From contig JAGVKD010000005.1 in the NCBI GenBank assembly GCA_020050795.1, positions 1 to 64,000 of the forward strand: a DNA stretch of 64,000 bases, read 5' to 3'. The notes below the pieces were generated by a model that was not told where the DNA came from, did not search any database, and worked only from the letters and a program-made list of their open reading frames with translations. Made by a program: the position numbers and the translations under genes. The DNA is from Candidatus Babeliales bacterium. GTDB lineage: Bacteria; Babelota; Babeliae; Babelales; Vermiphilaceae. Positions 1 to 8,199 of the stretch are shown piece after piece (the first letter of the stretch is position 1; each line of letters begins with the position of its first letter).

Positions 1-1196
1 TAAAATGTCGTTTTGGTCCACTGCATAGGATCAACTTGTACATTATTCACACGCATCTCCCAATGCAAGTGATAGCCGCTCGCATAGCCAGTTTTGCCAA
101 GTTTACCGAGTGGATTGCCTTGCGCAACCTTGTCACCAACCTGGATGTTGGCAAAATCTTCTAGATGGAAGAACATAGAGAGCACACCATACCCATGATC
201 AATGATCACCGTGTTACCGCTATCGGCAAATCGATCTTTGCACACAATGATACCATCTTGCGGTGCCCAGACAATGCTTTTTGGCATGTTAACCACATCG
301 ATTGCTTTGTGTGCATAGCGGCCTTTGTGTTCAGTGGTGCGCACGGTACCAAATTCGGTCGTCACTTGTCTGATTTCAATTGGCGTGCAGAATTCACCGC
401 GCCACAATTTTTCTTTGACTGAATTTTCGCTCAACTGCGCCACGAGTCTTTCAAACTCTTTGCGCGGATAGCCAAGTTCTTCTTCTTTTTTAATTTTTTC
501 TGCATCAACCACAAGGCGTGATGTTTTGAATGGGTATTTCACCACCAAAAATTTATTATCCAAACGCAGAGCGTTGCCCACCGCATCAACCAAGTCAACT
601 GACATCAAATATTCATTTGCCTTTTCTTCACACTCTACCGGAATGAAGGCTTCATAAATATTCGATCCTTGTGACTCAGGAAACGCTTCGTACGTTTTGG
701 ATAGGGTGCTCACACGCGCTTCTTTAATTTCTTTATTCGTTTGGAACTGAACATGCAGCGTGCGGCCTTGGAGCACTTTGTACTGGGCATCGGATTGCAC
801 AAAGGCTGCTTGCAATGGAACGTTGTCCACATAGAATTCCCGTTCGAGCTCTGTCTTGTTGCGGGAGAAGGTCGTATCAGAAAACACTGCTTTGAGAATG
901 TGCTTACCATCATTGATTGTTTTTGTTGGCACGCTGAACGCATGGCCATGATCAGATTTGCTGAGCCTGAATTGCTGCACTAATGGCTGCCCATCCAAAA
1001 AGATGGAAATGTCCCCTGACTTGGATGCAGATACCATGCAGGAGGCATCGCCTGCGCAACATTGAGAAGGCTCAATCCCCAGGAGGACAAGCTGAGGCTG
1101 GCTCCTATCGAAAAAGTAGGAATAACCCTTCCAACCAAATAGGGTCATAACTAAACCAATGGCAAGAAAACCGAGATATTTGGGACGAAATTGCAT
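1..1196 (-). CDS. M23-family peptidoglycan endopeptidase, partial (runs off the left edge)
   Basis: Reading the minus strand from an ATG at 1196, preceded by AAAGGA, the frame stays open to the window edge (398 codons). Residues about 7-25 form a membrane anchor or signal segment. A beta-rich middle region follows. The C-terminal part is a LytM/M23 domain: GRYAHKAID supplies the first His/Asp zinc ligands and GYHLHWEMR carries the HxH motif. Family knowledge: M23 enzymes are zinc metallopeptidases that cut peptidoglycan cross-links in the periplasm, or act as amidase activators when degenerate; the ligands here look intact. Only the last residues are missing. It is divergently transcribed from uvrC. 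Confidence 0.85.
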   Translation of the reverse strand, partial: MQFRPKYLGFLAIGLVMTLFGWKGYSYFFDRSQPQLVLLGIEPSQCCAGDASCMVSASKSGDISIFLDGQPLVQQFRLSKSDHGHAFSVPTKTINDGKHILKAVFSDTTFSRNKTELEREFYVDNVPLQAAFVQSDAQYKVLQGRTLHVQFQTNKEIKEARVSTLSKTYEAFPESQGSNIYEAFIPVECEEKANEYLMSVDLVDAVGNALRLDNKFLVVKYPFKTSRLVVDAEKIKKEEELGYPRKEFERLVAQLSENSVKEKLWRGEFCTPIEIRQVTTEFGTVRTTEHKGRYAHKAIDVVNMPKSIVWAPQDGIIVCKDRFADSGNTVIIDHGYGVLSMFFHLEDFANIQVGDKVAQGNPLGKLGKTGYASGYHLHWEMRVNNVQVDPMQWTKTTF

Positions 1197-1241
1197 GAGG
1201 AATCCTTTAGAGAGAATGGCTTTTTCCGTAAAAACTGTTTT

Positions 1242-1247
1242 AGTATA
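1242..1247 (-). promoter_or_regulatory. Possible -10 box for the M23 peptidase gene
   Basis: On the minus strand this reads TATACT, one base from the TATAAT consensus, about 45 bases before the start codon. Upstream TTGCCT lies at 16-bp spacing and is only a fair -35. Seen by eye. Confidence 0.3.
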
Positions 1248-1281
1248 CTGTCTTTTATACCCAAGGCAAAGATAGACCGCA

Positions 1282-1310
1282 TTGTAGAAACCGCGGCTAA
1301 CAGGTATAAT
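1282..1310 (+). promoter_or_regulatory. Candidate sigma70-type promoter for uvrC
   Basis: TTGTAG (1282-1287), a 17-bp spacer and a perfect TATAAT (1305-1310) end 19 bases before the uvrC ATG at 1330, so the leader would be very short. The -35 box matches only its first half. Confidence 0.5.
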
Positions 1311-1329
1311 AGAATATGTGGGGGTTTCT

Positions 1330-2589
1330 ATGACTAAAACAATGAAAAAAAGCTTGCCTGATCTGCCCGGCATCTATCTTTTTAAGGATGCTGAAGGTAC
1401 CGTTGTGTACATTGGCAAGGCAAAATCCCTCAAAAAACGAGTTTCATCCTACTTTCAAAACAAGCAACAGGACCTCAAAACAGAGCTTCTTTTGCAAGCT
1501 TATGATGATCTCGATTTTATCGTTACCCACAATGAGACTGAAGCGCTGCTGCTTGAAACCCAGCTTGTCCAAAAGCACCAGCCAAAATTCAATATCCTCC
1601 TGAAGGACGGCCAGCCATTTCTATACATCGTGTTCACTAAGGCCCGCTTACCTGAGATAAGCCTTGTGCGCAATAAAAAATTACAGGGCACCTATTTTGG
1701 CCCTTTCTTGCACAAGCAACAAGCGCGCAAAGTGTTCCATTATTTGTTGCGCACCTTCAAGCTCAATCTTTGCAGCAAGCGCATCGAGAATGGCTGCCTT
1801 GAGTATCACCTTGGCCTATGCGCCGGAAATTGCCGTTCTGATTTTGACCAGAACGACTATCTCTTTCGCATTGAGCTGGCGCAGGATGTGTTGCATCGCA
1901 ATCACAAATCTTTTTTGAAAAACTTAAAAGAAAAAATCAAAGAATATAGCAACACGCTCGAATTTGAAAAAGCGCGCACACTCAATCGGTATGCGGAAAA
2001 TTTTGAAACTATTTTCGCCACCATTGAGACTCATTTCTCCGATAAAAAATATGAATTGCAAGAATATGCTGCTACCACCAAAACCTATGTTCCGCCTGTC
2101 GGCGAGGATATTGCAAAGCAGTTAAAAGAATTTTTTGAGCTTGATCATTTAGTCCGCTCAATTGATTGTTTTGATATTTCCCATTTTCAAAGCAGAAACA
2201 TTGTCGGTTCATGCGTACGGTTTACCGATGCGAAGCCAGACAAAAATAATTTGCGCCGCTTCAATATCAAAACGATTGAAGTGCAAAATGATTATGCTGC
2301 GTTGCAAGAAATTGTTTCTCGCAGATATCGTGATGGCAAAAATATTCCTGATCTGATTGTGATCGATGGTGGTAAAGGGCAACTGAGCGCCGTGCGCGCA
2401 ATCTTGCCTGATGCACCAGTCGTTTCTCTGGCAAAACGGGAAGAAACTATTTATTCGCCACAATTTCCTGAAGGCAAAAGGCTGGACATCAAAACTGATG
2501 TTGGTCGACTCATCATCGCTCTGCGCGATTATGCACATCATTTTGCAATCAGCTTCCACCGCCTGAAACGCGCAAAATCCAACGCCTAG
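1330..2589 (+). CDS. uvrC: UvrC excinuclease subunit lacking the C-terminal HhH domain
   Basis: UvrC makes the two incisions of nucleotide excision repair. The GIY-YIG nuclease domain is at the N terminus (GIY at 14-16, YIG at 27-29, with NETEALLLE supplying the usual Glu). A UVR-type helix pair follows near the middle (LEFEKARTLNRYAENFE), then the RNase H-like endonuclease domain (IDCFDISHFQ, DLIVIDGGKGQL). The protein stops at 419 residues, just after the RDYAHHFAISFHR segment, where other UvrC proteins (about 600 residues) continue into tandem helix-hairpin-helix motifs. Only 60 bases separate the stop from the next gene, so no detached remnant exists. I chose ATG 1330 over an in-frame GTG at 1318 because GGGGG lies at ribosome-binding distance. 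Confidence 0.92.
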   Translation: MTKTMKKSLPDLPGIYLFKDAEGTVVYIGKAKSLKKRVSSYFQNKQQDLKTELLLQAYDDLDFIVTHNETEALLLETQLVQKHQPKFNILLKDGQPFLYIVFTKARLPEISLVRNKKLQGTYFGPFLHKQQARKVFHYLLRTFKLNLCSKRIENGCLEYHLGLCAGNCRSDFDQNDYLFRIELAQDVLHRNHKSFLKNLKEKIKEYSNTLEFEKARTLNRYAENFETIFATIETHFSDKKYELQEYAATTKTYVPPVGEDIAKQLKEFFELDHLVRSIDCFDISHFQSRNIVGSCVRFTDAKPDKNNLRRFNIKTIEVQNDYAALQEIVSRRYRDGKNIPDLIVIDGGKGQLSAVRAILPDAPVVSLAKREETIYSPQFPEGKRLDIKTDVGRLIIALRDYAHHFAISFHRLKRAKSNA

Positions 2590-2618
2590 TTGCACTTGCT
2601 CTCGCAAGCTCCTACACT
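2590..2618 (+). promoter_or_regulatory. Candidate promoter for the secreted beta-propeller gene array
   Basis: TTGCAC (2590-2595), a 17-bp spacer and TACACT (2613-2618) lie about 30 bases before the first start codon at 2650. The spacer carries a small hairpin (CTTGC/GCAAG). Genes from 2650 to 8037 follow at short spacing on the same strand and could share this start. Confidence 0.45.
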
Positions 2619-2649
2619 AAATGAAAAATTTTAGTTTGGGGATTTTTGT

Positions 2650-3759
2650 ATGCACTTCTTATTTCGCTCGTCATTCATTCTTTCATCATTACTCTGCGCG
2701 CCACTGATGGCAATGAAAGCACCAGAAAAATCATCTACGGTATCTCAATTACAAAAATTGTTTGCAACGACCCAGCTCATCCACACAGCCAAAGGATGTA
2801 TAGATGAATTAAAATGGAACCCTGAAGGAACGCTTCTTGCTGCAACTAGTTTTTCCAATAATCCCTTCATTCTCGATCCCAAAGACAATTCGGTTGTTCC
2901 TATACCGATTGAAGATGGAAAAACAGTGAGGCATCTTGCCTGGAACAAATCCGGCAAAAGACTTGCTTTTGCAAATGATTCCCAAAAAATTTTAATTTTT
3001 GATGTCACACAAAAAGTATTCACTCATTCAATCGCTAATACCAAACACAACACTTTTCACGCTTCAACCGTAGCGTGGAGTCCCACAGAAGAAAATGTCC
3101 TTGCCTGCTGCGGCCATAAAGGGTTTGTGCAAAAATATCTCATTGCCGAAGATGAAATAGGGGCAAAGCCATTATCTCCCCCTGTTTTGATATCTGATCC
3201 TGCAAAATGGAGTGTTGGCGCAGAAAACTTTGTGGGCTTTGGTGATGGATTTGGTTATTCAACTCGTTGTGATTGGCGTGGAGAACATCTCGCGATGGCA
3301 TATCGTTATGGTGCCTTCTTTGCAACTCAGGAAAATGCAATCGGTATGATTTCACATGCTAACAATAACAATACTGAATGCAGCCGTGCTATTGCATGCC
3401 ATCCTCAGAAAAACATTATTGCATGTGCATTTGATTTCAGAGATGATCACCCCGACAGAAGGCCTCGTATTGTTTTATGCACTCCTGATGGGAAAAGAGC
3501 CTCTACCATCGCAACACAAAATCTAACTCGCCCTTTTTTTATTCCCGATCTTTCATTCTCTCATGATGGCACTCTTCTTGCTGCTGCCTATGCAAATTGT
3601 GTAGTTATTTTTGATGGCAACACACTTGAAAATCTGCACACACATGAATTAGGCAACACCACTGAATGCTCCACCGCACAATGGCACCCGACAAAGAATC
3701 AACTTGCTTTTTCTGATGCGGGAAAATTATTCATTACACAAGAACTTGAAGCGAATTAA
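2650..3759 (+). CDS. Secreted WD40-like beta-propeller protein, paralog 1
   Basis: The first 20 or so residues are a Sec signal peptide (MHFLFRSS..., cleavage probably near LMAMKA). The mature part has repeated blade-like units typical of WD40/TolB-like propellers: IDELKWNPEGTLLA, VRHLAWNKSGKRLAFA, STVAWSPTEENVLACC and a final AQWHPTKNQLAFSD. Such domains are usually binding scaffolds; no catalytic site is visible. It is the first gene of a run of related genes, with TTGGGGATTTTTGT upstream as ribosome-binding region. It resembles the gene at 4889 more than its immediate neighbour at 3779. Partner and role are unknown; an exported host-interaction protein is a guess. Confidence 0.8.
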   Translation: MHFLFRSSFILSSLLCAPLMAMKAPEKSSTVSQLQKLFATTQLIHTAKGCIDELKWNPEGTLLAATSFSNNPFILDPKDNSVVPIPIEDGKTVRHLAWNKSGKRLAFANDSQKILIFDVTQKVFTHSIANTKHNTFHASTVAWSPTEENVLACCGHKGFVQKYLIAEDEIGAKPLSPPVLISDPAKWSVGAENFVGFGDGFGYSTRCDWRGEHLAMAYRYGAFFATQENAIGMISHANNNNTECSRAIACHPQKNIIACAFDFRDDHPDRRPRIVLCTPDGKRASTIATQNLTRPFFIPDLSFSHDGTLLAAAYANCVVIFDGNTLENLHTHELGNTTECSTAQWHPTKNQLAFSDAGKLFITQELEAN

Positions 3760-3778
3760 AAAATAACAGGGAGATTTT

Positions 3779-4876
3779 ATGCGTATCTTGTTCAGCTTAA
3801 TTCTTGCACCGCTGCTCTGCGTACCATTGATGGCAATGGAAGGCGAGAAAAATCCGGTACAAAAAACTATCGGGCAAAAATTGTCCGTGATGGCAGGCAA
3901 AGCGCGGCTTGAAAAAATATTTGCAACTGCGCGAGAAGTTCATTCGGCTCAAGATCATATCGAAGAAGTGGCTTGGAATCCGCAAGGTACTCATCTTGCA
4001 GTCGCATGTGAAAATCCATTCATTCTAGATGCACAGTCTGAATCAGTCTCTCACATAGCAGGTCAGCGATTTACCCAGGCACAACAGGTTGCATGGAATA
4101 ATTCCGGTAGGCTGCTCGCTCTTGTAGCAGGAAAGCAGGTTATTATTTTTGACACCGCAAAAAGAGTGACCACAGAAATTTCCGTGCCGCATAAAGAGGA
4201 ATCACACACATTCGCCAGCGCCGGATGGAGTCCAACTCAAGAAAATATGCTCATCCGGTGCTCCAAAGATAATATAGACACATGTGTGATAGCTGAAGAT
4301 GGATCAGCACATATTGTAGCCTCATGCCCAACGCCTCAGGGGGGATTGTTTGGACTCGGCATGCCGGTGAAAGTTGATTGGAAAAGAATCCTCGCCCTCG
4401 CCTATCGAGGTGGCATCTTTTTTGTAAATCGTGAAAGTGGCTTCACACAAATTCCTTATTGTGGCAATGGCAAATTTGCACAGGGCGGTGCCATCACACA
4501 TCACCCTACCAAGACGGTTATTGCATGCGCCTTTGATGTTCATCCTGTTGGTAAAAAAGCCGAACATGATATTGTTCTGTGCGCTCAGGAAAGTAACGGA
4601 GAACTTGTCCCAACAAAGATAGCACAGCTCAAGGTCTTCATCTTCGATCTCTCATTTTCTCGTGATGGACGCTTTCTGACAGCCGCTAACGATAGCTGCC
4701 TGAAAACTTTTGATGGAAACACGCTGGAAGAGTTGCATACTCGCCCATTGCACAAAAAATTTGAACATCATTCATGCGTGGCAGCGCAATGGAATCCAAA
4801 AAACCATCAACTTGCATTCGCCGATAATGAAAAATTATTTATCACGCAAGAATTTAAAATAACTGAAGAAAAGTAG
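3779..4876 (+). CDS. Secreted WD40-like beta-propeller protein, paralog 2
   Basis: This gene follows the first paralog after 19 bases, with GGGAG before the ATG. It has a signal peptide (MRILFSLILAPLLCVPLMAME), a short Lys-rich insert after the cleavage site, then the same propeller pattern: IEEVAWNPQGTHLAVA, AQQVAWNNSGRLLALV, SAGWSPTQENMLIRC and AQWNPKNHQLAFADNEKLFITQEF. The inner blades are more diverged from paralogs 1 and 3 than those are from each other, which suggests an older duplication. No catalytic motif is visible. Function unknown. Confidence 0.8.
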   Translation: MRILFSLILAPLLCVPLMAMEGEKNPVQKTIGQKLSVMAGKARLEKIFATAREVHSAQDHIEEVAWNPQGTHLAVACENPFILDAQSESVSHIAGQRFTQAQQVAWNNSGRLLALVAGKQVIIFDTAKRVTTEISVPHKEESHTFASAGWSPTQENMLIRCSKDNIDTCVIAEDGSAHIVASCPTPQGGLFGLGMPVKVDWKRILALAYRGGIFFVNRESGFTQIPYCGNGKFAQGGAITHHPTKTVIACAFDVHPVGKKAEHDIVLCAQESNGELVPTKIAQLKVFIFDLSFSRDGRFLTAANDSCLKTFDGNTLEELHTRPLHKKFEHHSCVAAQWNPKNHQLAFADNEKLFITQEFKITEEK

Positions 4877-4888
4877 TCGGGAGATCTT

Positions 4889-6004
4889 ATGCACATTGTA
4901 TTCAACATTATTTTTTTATCTCTGATCTGCGCGCCTCTTGCCGCTATGAAAGCACCCGAGAAAGATTCCAGCTCTCAATTGCAAGAATTATTTGCAACGG
5001 CACGAAAGGTTCATAAGGCAGAAAAGCCTATTGATGAATTGAGGTGGAACCCTCAAGGCACATTGCTTGCCGCCACTACTGATGCACAACACCCATTCAT
5101 TTTCGACCCGCAAGATAATTCGGTTTTTGTTATCCCCGTTGATCAGCAAGAAAAGGATTCCTCTAGTTGGGCTGGACATCTTGCCTGGAATAAATCGGGC
5201 AAACGCATTGCTATTGGACGAAAATCTCAAACTATTTTTATTTTTGATGTAGCAAAAAAACTTATCACCCACTCAACTCCGCCTGAGAATTATAGTGGTC
5301 CCTTTGCTCCCACGGTGGCCTGGAGTCCTACTGAAGAGAATGTCCTCGCTTGTTGCGGCCATAAAGGATTTGTGAAAAAATATCTGGTTCCTGAAGATGA
5401 CGCTGAACCAGTAGTATCTCTGTCTACTCTTTTTATATCTAAGCCAGAGAAATGGAGCACTGGTTTAGAAAATTTCTATGGTATCGGCGATGGATACGGC
5501 TACCCGACACGCCTCGCTTGGGCAAGAGAAGTGCTTGCAATGGCATATCGCTACGGCGCCTTCTTTACAACGCAGGAAAATACGATAGGCGGCATTTCAC
5601 CCTGGGGAGACAATAAAACTATCTCAAGCCGCGCCATTGCATGCCACCCCCAGAAAAATAGAATTGCATGTGTGTTTGCTCTAGAAAAACCGCGCATTGT
5701 GCTGGGTGAACCTGATGGAGAATCATTAAAAATAATCTCCACAAAAGATCTCGATGAAAAATGGACTATTTTTGATATTTCATTTTCCTATGATGGACGT
5801 TTTTTAACCGTACCATACAACAAGTGCATATTAACTATGGATGGGGACACACTTGAGGAACTACATTCTCACCCTATGGGCAAGGATGCGGATTATTGTG
5901 AAAATGCACAATGGAATCCTCAAAGAACTCAACTTGCATTTGCTGATTCTGGAAAATTATTCATGACACAAAAAATGGAAGACGGTTCTTCTGAAGAAAA
6001 ATAA
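4889..6004 (+). CDS. Secreted WD40-like beta-propeller protein, paralog 3
   Basis: It starts 12 bases after the previous stop, with GGGAG as ribosome-binding site. A signal peptide (MHIVFNIIFLSLICAPLAAMKA) precedes propeller blades nearly collinear with paralog 1: IDELRWNPQGTLLAATT, HLAWNKSGKRIAIG, VAWSPTEENVLACCGHKG and AQWNPQRTQLAFADSGKLF. The phrase GHKGFVxKYL is shared with paralog 1, so these two are the closest pair in the array even though paralog 2 sits between them. Function is unknown; the family presumably binds a ligand or partner outside the cytoplasm. Confidence 0.8.
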   Translation: MHIVFNIIFLSLICAPLAAMKAPEKDSSSQLQELFATARKVHKAEKPIDELRWNPQGTLLAATTDAQHPFIFDPQDNSVFVIPVDQQEKDSSSWAGHLAWNKSGKRIAIGRKSQTIFIFDVAKKLITHSTPPENYSGPFAPTVAWSPTEENVLACCGHKGFVKKYLVPEDDAEPVVSLSTLFISKPEKWSTGLENFYGIGDGYGYPTRLAWAREVLAMAYRYGAFFTTQENTIGGISPWGDNKTISSRAIACHPQKNRIACVFALEKPRIVLGEPDGESLKIISTKDLDEKWTIFDISFSYDGRFLTVPYNKCILTMDGDTLEELHSHPMGKDADYCENAQWNPQRTQLAFADSGKLFMTQKMEDGSSEEK

Positions 6005-6017
6005 TAAGGAAATTGTT

Positions 6018-6815
6018 ATGAAAATTTTATCACACTCACTCTGCATAGTATCACTCGTACTCTGCGTGCCACTTTGTGGCATGGACAAGAATCATTATGC
6101 CTGTTGGCTCGACATAGCACGAAACAAGTTTGCAGACGTGGAAGTCTCTGTCCCTAAAAAAATTGAAACCAAAAAACATTTTGATCAGGCAGAACATGAA
6201 GCTCAAACAAATTTGGTTCCTGATGGACAACATGAAAAAAGAAGCATTGATGGATCAATAAGGATCCAATATGACGAGACGACTGGACTAAGTCACATAA
6301 TGAAAGTTAACCCTGCAGCTGCACCCGTAATCGGGACTTTGGGTCAGAACATCAGTCGATTGAAGGCCTGCTTATCACCAAATAAAGAGCTGCTCGCTGT
6401 AGCCATAAAGGGTGGCCAGAATGGTCTCGCTATTATTAGACTTGGTGAAACCATTAACGTTATCGCTTGCCTTGAGGGAATAGGCACTTATTATGGAACA
6501 TCCGACGAAGTAACCGATTGTTGCTTTAGTCCAGATAATAAACATCTGGCTGTAACACGCGTGTTATCACCGGCTATGCTTTATTGCACCAAATCGTGGC
6601 AAATACTCAGACGACTGGCGATAAGCAAAGGAGCCTCTCAAGCTTGCTTGCCCTATTTTTCAGCACCGGGATATGTACGATTGTCCACATGTATCGATAG
6701 AGGAATTCCAACAACAAAAAAAGAAGACGCTCTAGGAACGAATCCCGAACACTACCCTTGTGTGGCGACTTTTAAATTGCCAAAAGAGAAAGAAGAATCT
6801 GCCGGTTCTAAATAA
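6018..6815 (+). CDS. Secreted protein of the propeller array, shorter subfamily, member 1
   Basis: A signal peptide (MKILSHSLCIVSLVLCVPLCGMD) is followed by a charged stretch and then a few beta-propeller-like units: LKACLSPNKELLAVAI, VTDCCFSPDNKHLAVTRV and LPYFSAPGYVRLS. The overall length (265 aa) is too short for a full seven-blade propeller. AAGGAAA precedes the ATG. It is the partner of the gene at 6840, which shares the order of these segments. Assignment to the propeller class rests on these motifs only; role unknown. Confidence 0.72.
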   Translation: MKILSHSLCIVSLVLCVPLCGMDKNHYACWLDIARNKFADVEVSVPKKIETKKHFDQAEHEAQTNLVPDGQHEKRSIDGSIRIQYDETTGLSHIMKVNPAAAPVIGTLGQNISRLKACLSPNKELLAVAIKGGQNGLAIIRLGETINVIACLEGIGTYYGTSDEVTDCCFSPDNKHLAVTRVLSPAMLYCTKSWQILRRLAISKGASQACLPYFSAPGYVRLSTCIDRGIPTTKKEDALGTNPEHYPCVATFKLPKEKEESAGSK

Positions 6816-6839
6816 TATTTTTTGAACACAGGGAATTTT

Positions 6840-7706
6840 ATGCGTATTATCTCATATCCATTTTGCATGTTGTCGCTTGCACTCTGCATACCACTTTTAG
6901 GCATGGAGCAGAAAGACGATAGGCGAGAGCTGCGTAAAATGTCTCACCAGAAATTTGCACACGTGAGAGTTGTTCTTCCATGCCATGCACCAGTGAAGAT
7001 TGATGCATTCGGAAGCGTTGCCCAAATGCATAGGAAAAAAAATTCCCTGCAAAGCTACTTAGATGAGAATAGCAAGAGAACCAATCTTAGTGACCTTATT
7101 TTTCATCGGAGAGGAAGTAGAGAAGAATCTGATTCATTCATTTTTAGATACACGAGACACGGAGATGATTTAACAACTCAGATCGTAAAAGATAATACTA
7201 TCATTTGCACGGGCATTCATGAACATCCAACTGCTCATAACAATGCTTGCATGTCACCCACGCAGCCATTGGTTGCAATAGGACAAGAAGATGCAACGAT
7301 TGATATCATCGATCTGGCTAAAAAGAGTGTCGTTATTTCTTTAAAGGGTGTTGGCAAGGTTGGGCACGCATTGGACAAGCTCACTGATTGTTGTTTCAGT
7401 CCAGATGGCCGGTTGTTACTCGTGCAACGACTATGGGCACCTCTTATTATTTATGACACTACGACATTTAAACCTATTTTCCGCCTGGCAATAGCAAGAG
7501 AGATGGGCTGTTATACGCCATATTTTTCAAAGTCAGGCAAGAAAGTAAAAGCTCTCGCTGTATTAGTGAAAGATGATGAAGAAACGGATGGCGAAAAAAA
7601 TGAACGCGGCCCTAGAGCATGGCCATTGTCTCTCGACAAATCTTATCGCGCCAGAGTCATATTTGAACTGCCAGAACAAAATCAAGCAGCGGCGGCCTCA
7701 GAATAA
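6840..7706 (+). CDS. Secreted protein of the propeller array, shorter subfamily, member 2
   Basis: The start at 6840 is chosen because CAGGGAATTTT precedes it, the same context as at 7732, and because it begins directly with a signal peptide (MRIISYPFCMLSLALCIPLLGME). An in-frame TTG at 6822 would add six non-signal residues. Blade-like motifs match the previous gene: NNACMSPTQPLVAIGQ, LTDCCFSPDGRLLLVQR and TPYFSKSGKKVKA. The C terminus is low-complexity (QNQAAAASE). Protein length is 288 residues. Function unknown. Confidence 0.72.
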   Translation: MRIISYPFCMLSLALCIPLLGMEQKDDRRELRKMSHQKFAHVRVVLPCHAPVKIDAFGSVAQMHRKKNSLQSYLDENSKRTNLSDLIFHRRGSREESDSFIFRYTRHGDDLTTQIVKDNTIICTGIHEHPTAHNNACMSPTQPLVAIGQEDATIDIIDLAKKSVVISLKGVGKVGHALDKLTDCCFSPDGRLLLVQRLWAPLIIYDTTTFKPIFRLAIAREMGCYTPYFSKSGKKVKALAVLVKDDEETDGEKNERGPRAWPLSLDKSYRARVIFELPEQNQAAAASE

Positions 7707-7731
7707 AATTCGAAAAACACAGGGGAATTTT

Positions 7732-8037
7732 ATGCGTATTCTATTTCACTCTCTCTCAATTGCTTCACTCGTAATCTGCACATCTATTTTCAGCATGAAT
7801 GCTGATGAGCAACCGGAAGCAAAAGCGGCACCAGGCAGCATCACGGCGCTCGTAGAGCAAAGAAAAAAAAATGCATCTCTTCAGGATCAAGAAGAAAGAC
7901 TTGGTGCAATGGCGGGCAAGGTCGGCTATTGGTATGATAATGATATTCAAAAAGATATAGATGCTTGGTATGGTAATTTTTCTGTGACTCTTGAGTATCA
8001 ACGATCTCGCTTTCATGAACGAGAAGACTCTGAGTAG
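7732..8037 (+). CDS. Small secreted protein ending the propeller array
   Basis: The ATG at 7732 has the same CAGGGGAATTTT leader as its neighbour and starts a signal peptide (MRILFHSLSIASLVICTSIFSMN). The mature part is only about 78 residues, charged, with no propeller blade that I can recognise (ALVEQRKKNASLQDQEERLGA, then a Tyr/Trp-rich segment KVGYWYDNDIQKDIDAWYGNF). It may be a truncated member of the array or an independent small exported protein. Its leader and signal peptide look copied from the 6840 gene. Function unknown. Confidence 0.65.
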   Translation: MRILFHSLSIASLVICTSIFSMNADEQPEAKAAPGSITALVEQRKKNASLQDQEERLGAMAGKVGYWYDNDIQKDIDAWYGNFSVTLEYQRSRFHEREDSE

Positions 8038-8082
8038 CATTCTTCCGAAAAAAATCACAAAGTAGACTCGTAAAAAAACTAG

Positions 8083-8111
8083 AGACTCCCTTCAAATATT
8101 GAGGGGAGTCT
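8083..8111 (+). terminator. Hairpin after the propeller array, possible terminator
   Basis: AGACTCCC (8083-8090) pairs with GGGAGTCT (8104-8111) around a 13-base loop. The trailing ATTATTCTT is only weakly T-rich, so termination is plausible but not certain. It lies between the last array gene and clpB. Confidence 0.45.
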
Positions 8112-8199
8112 ATTATTCTTGAATAAAAATATAAAAACAACTGATACATTGACCCTATTGCCTGCCTCCTGTATAACAAAACAAACAAGAGGAATACGT

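Noticed and set aside
2650-8037. Secreted paralog array as a mobile element or phage cargo
   Set aside because: No transposase, integrase, terminal repeats or tRNA-linked site was seen, and base composition by eye is like the flanking genes.
8119-8199. Upstream start for clpB at an in-frame TTG
   Set aside because: Adds 27 residues unlike any ClpB N domain, and the AAGAGGAA site supports ATG 8200.
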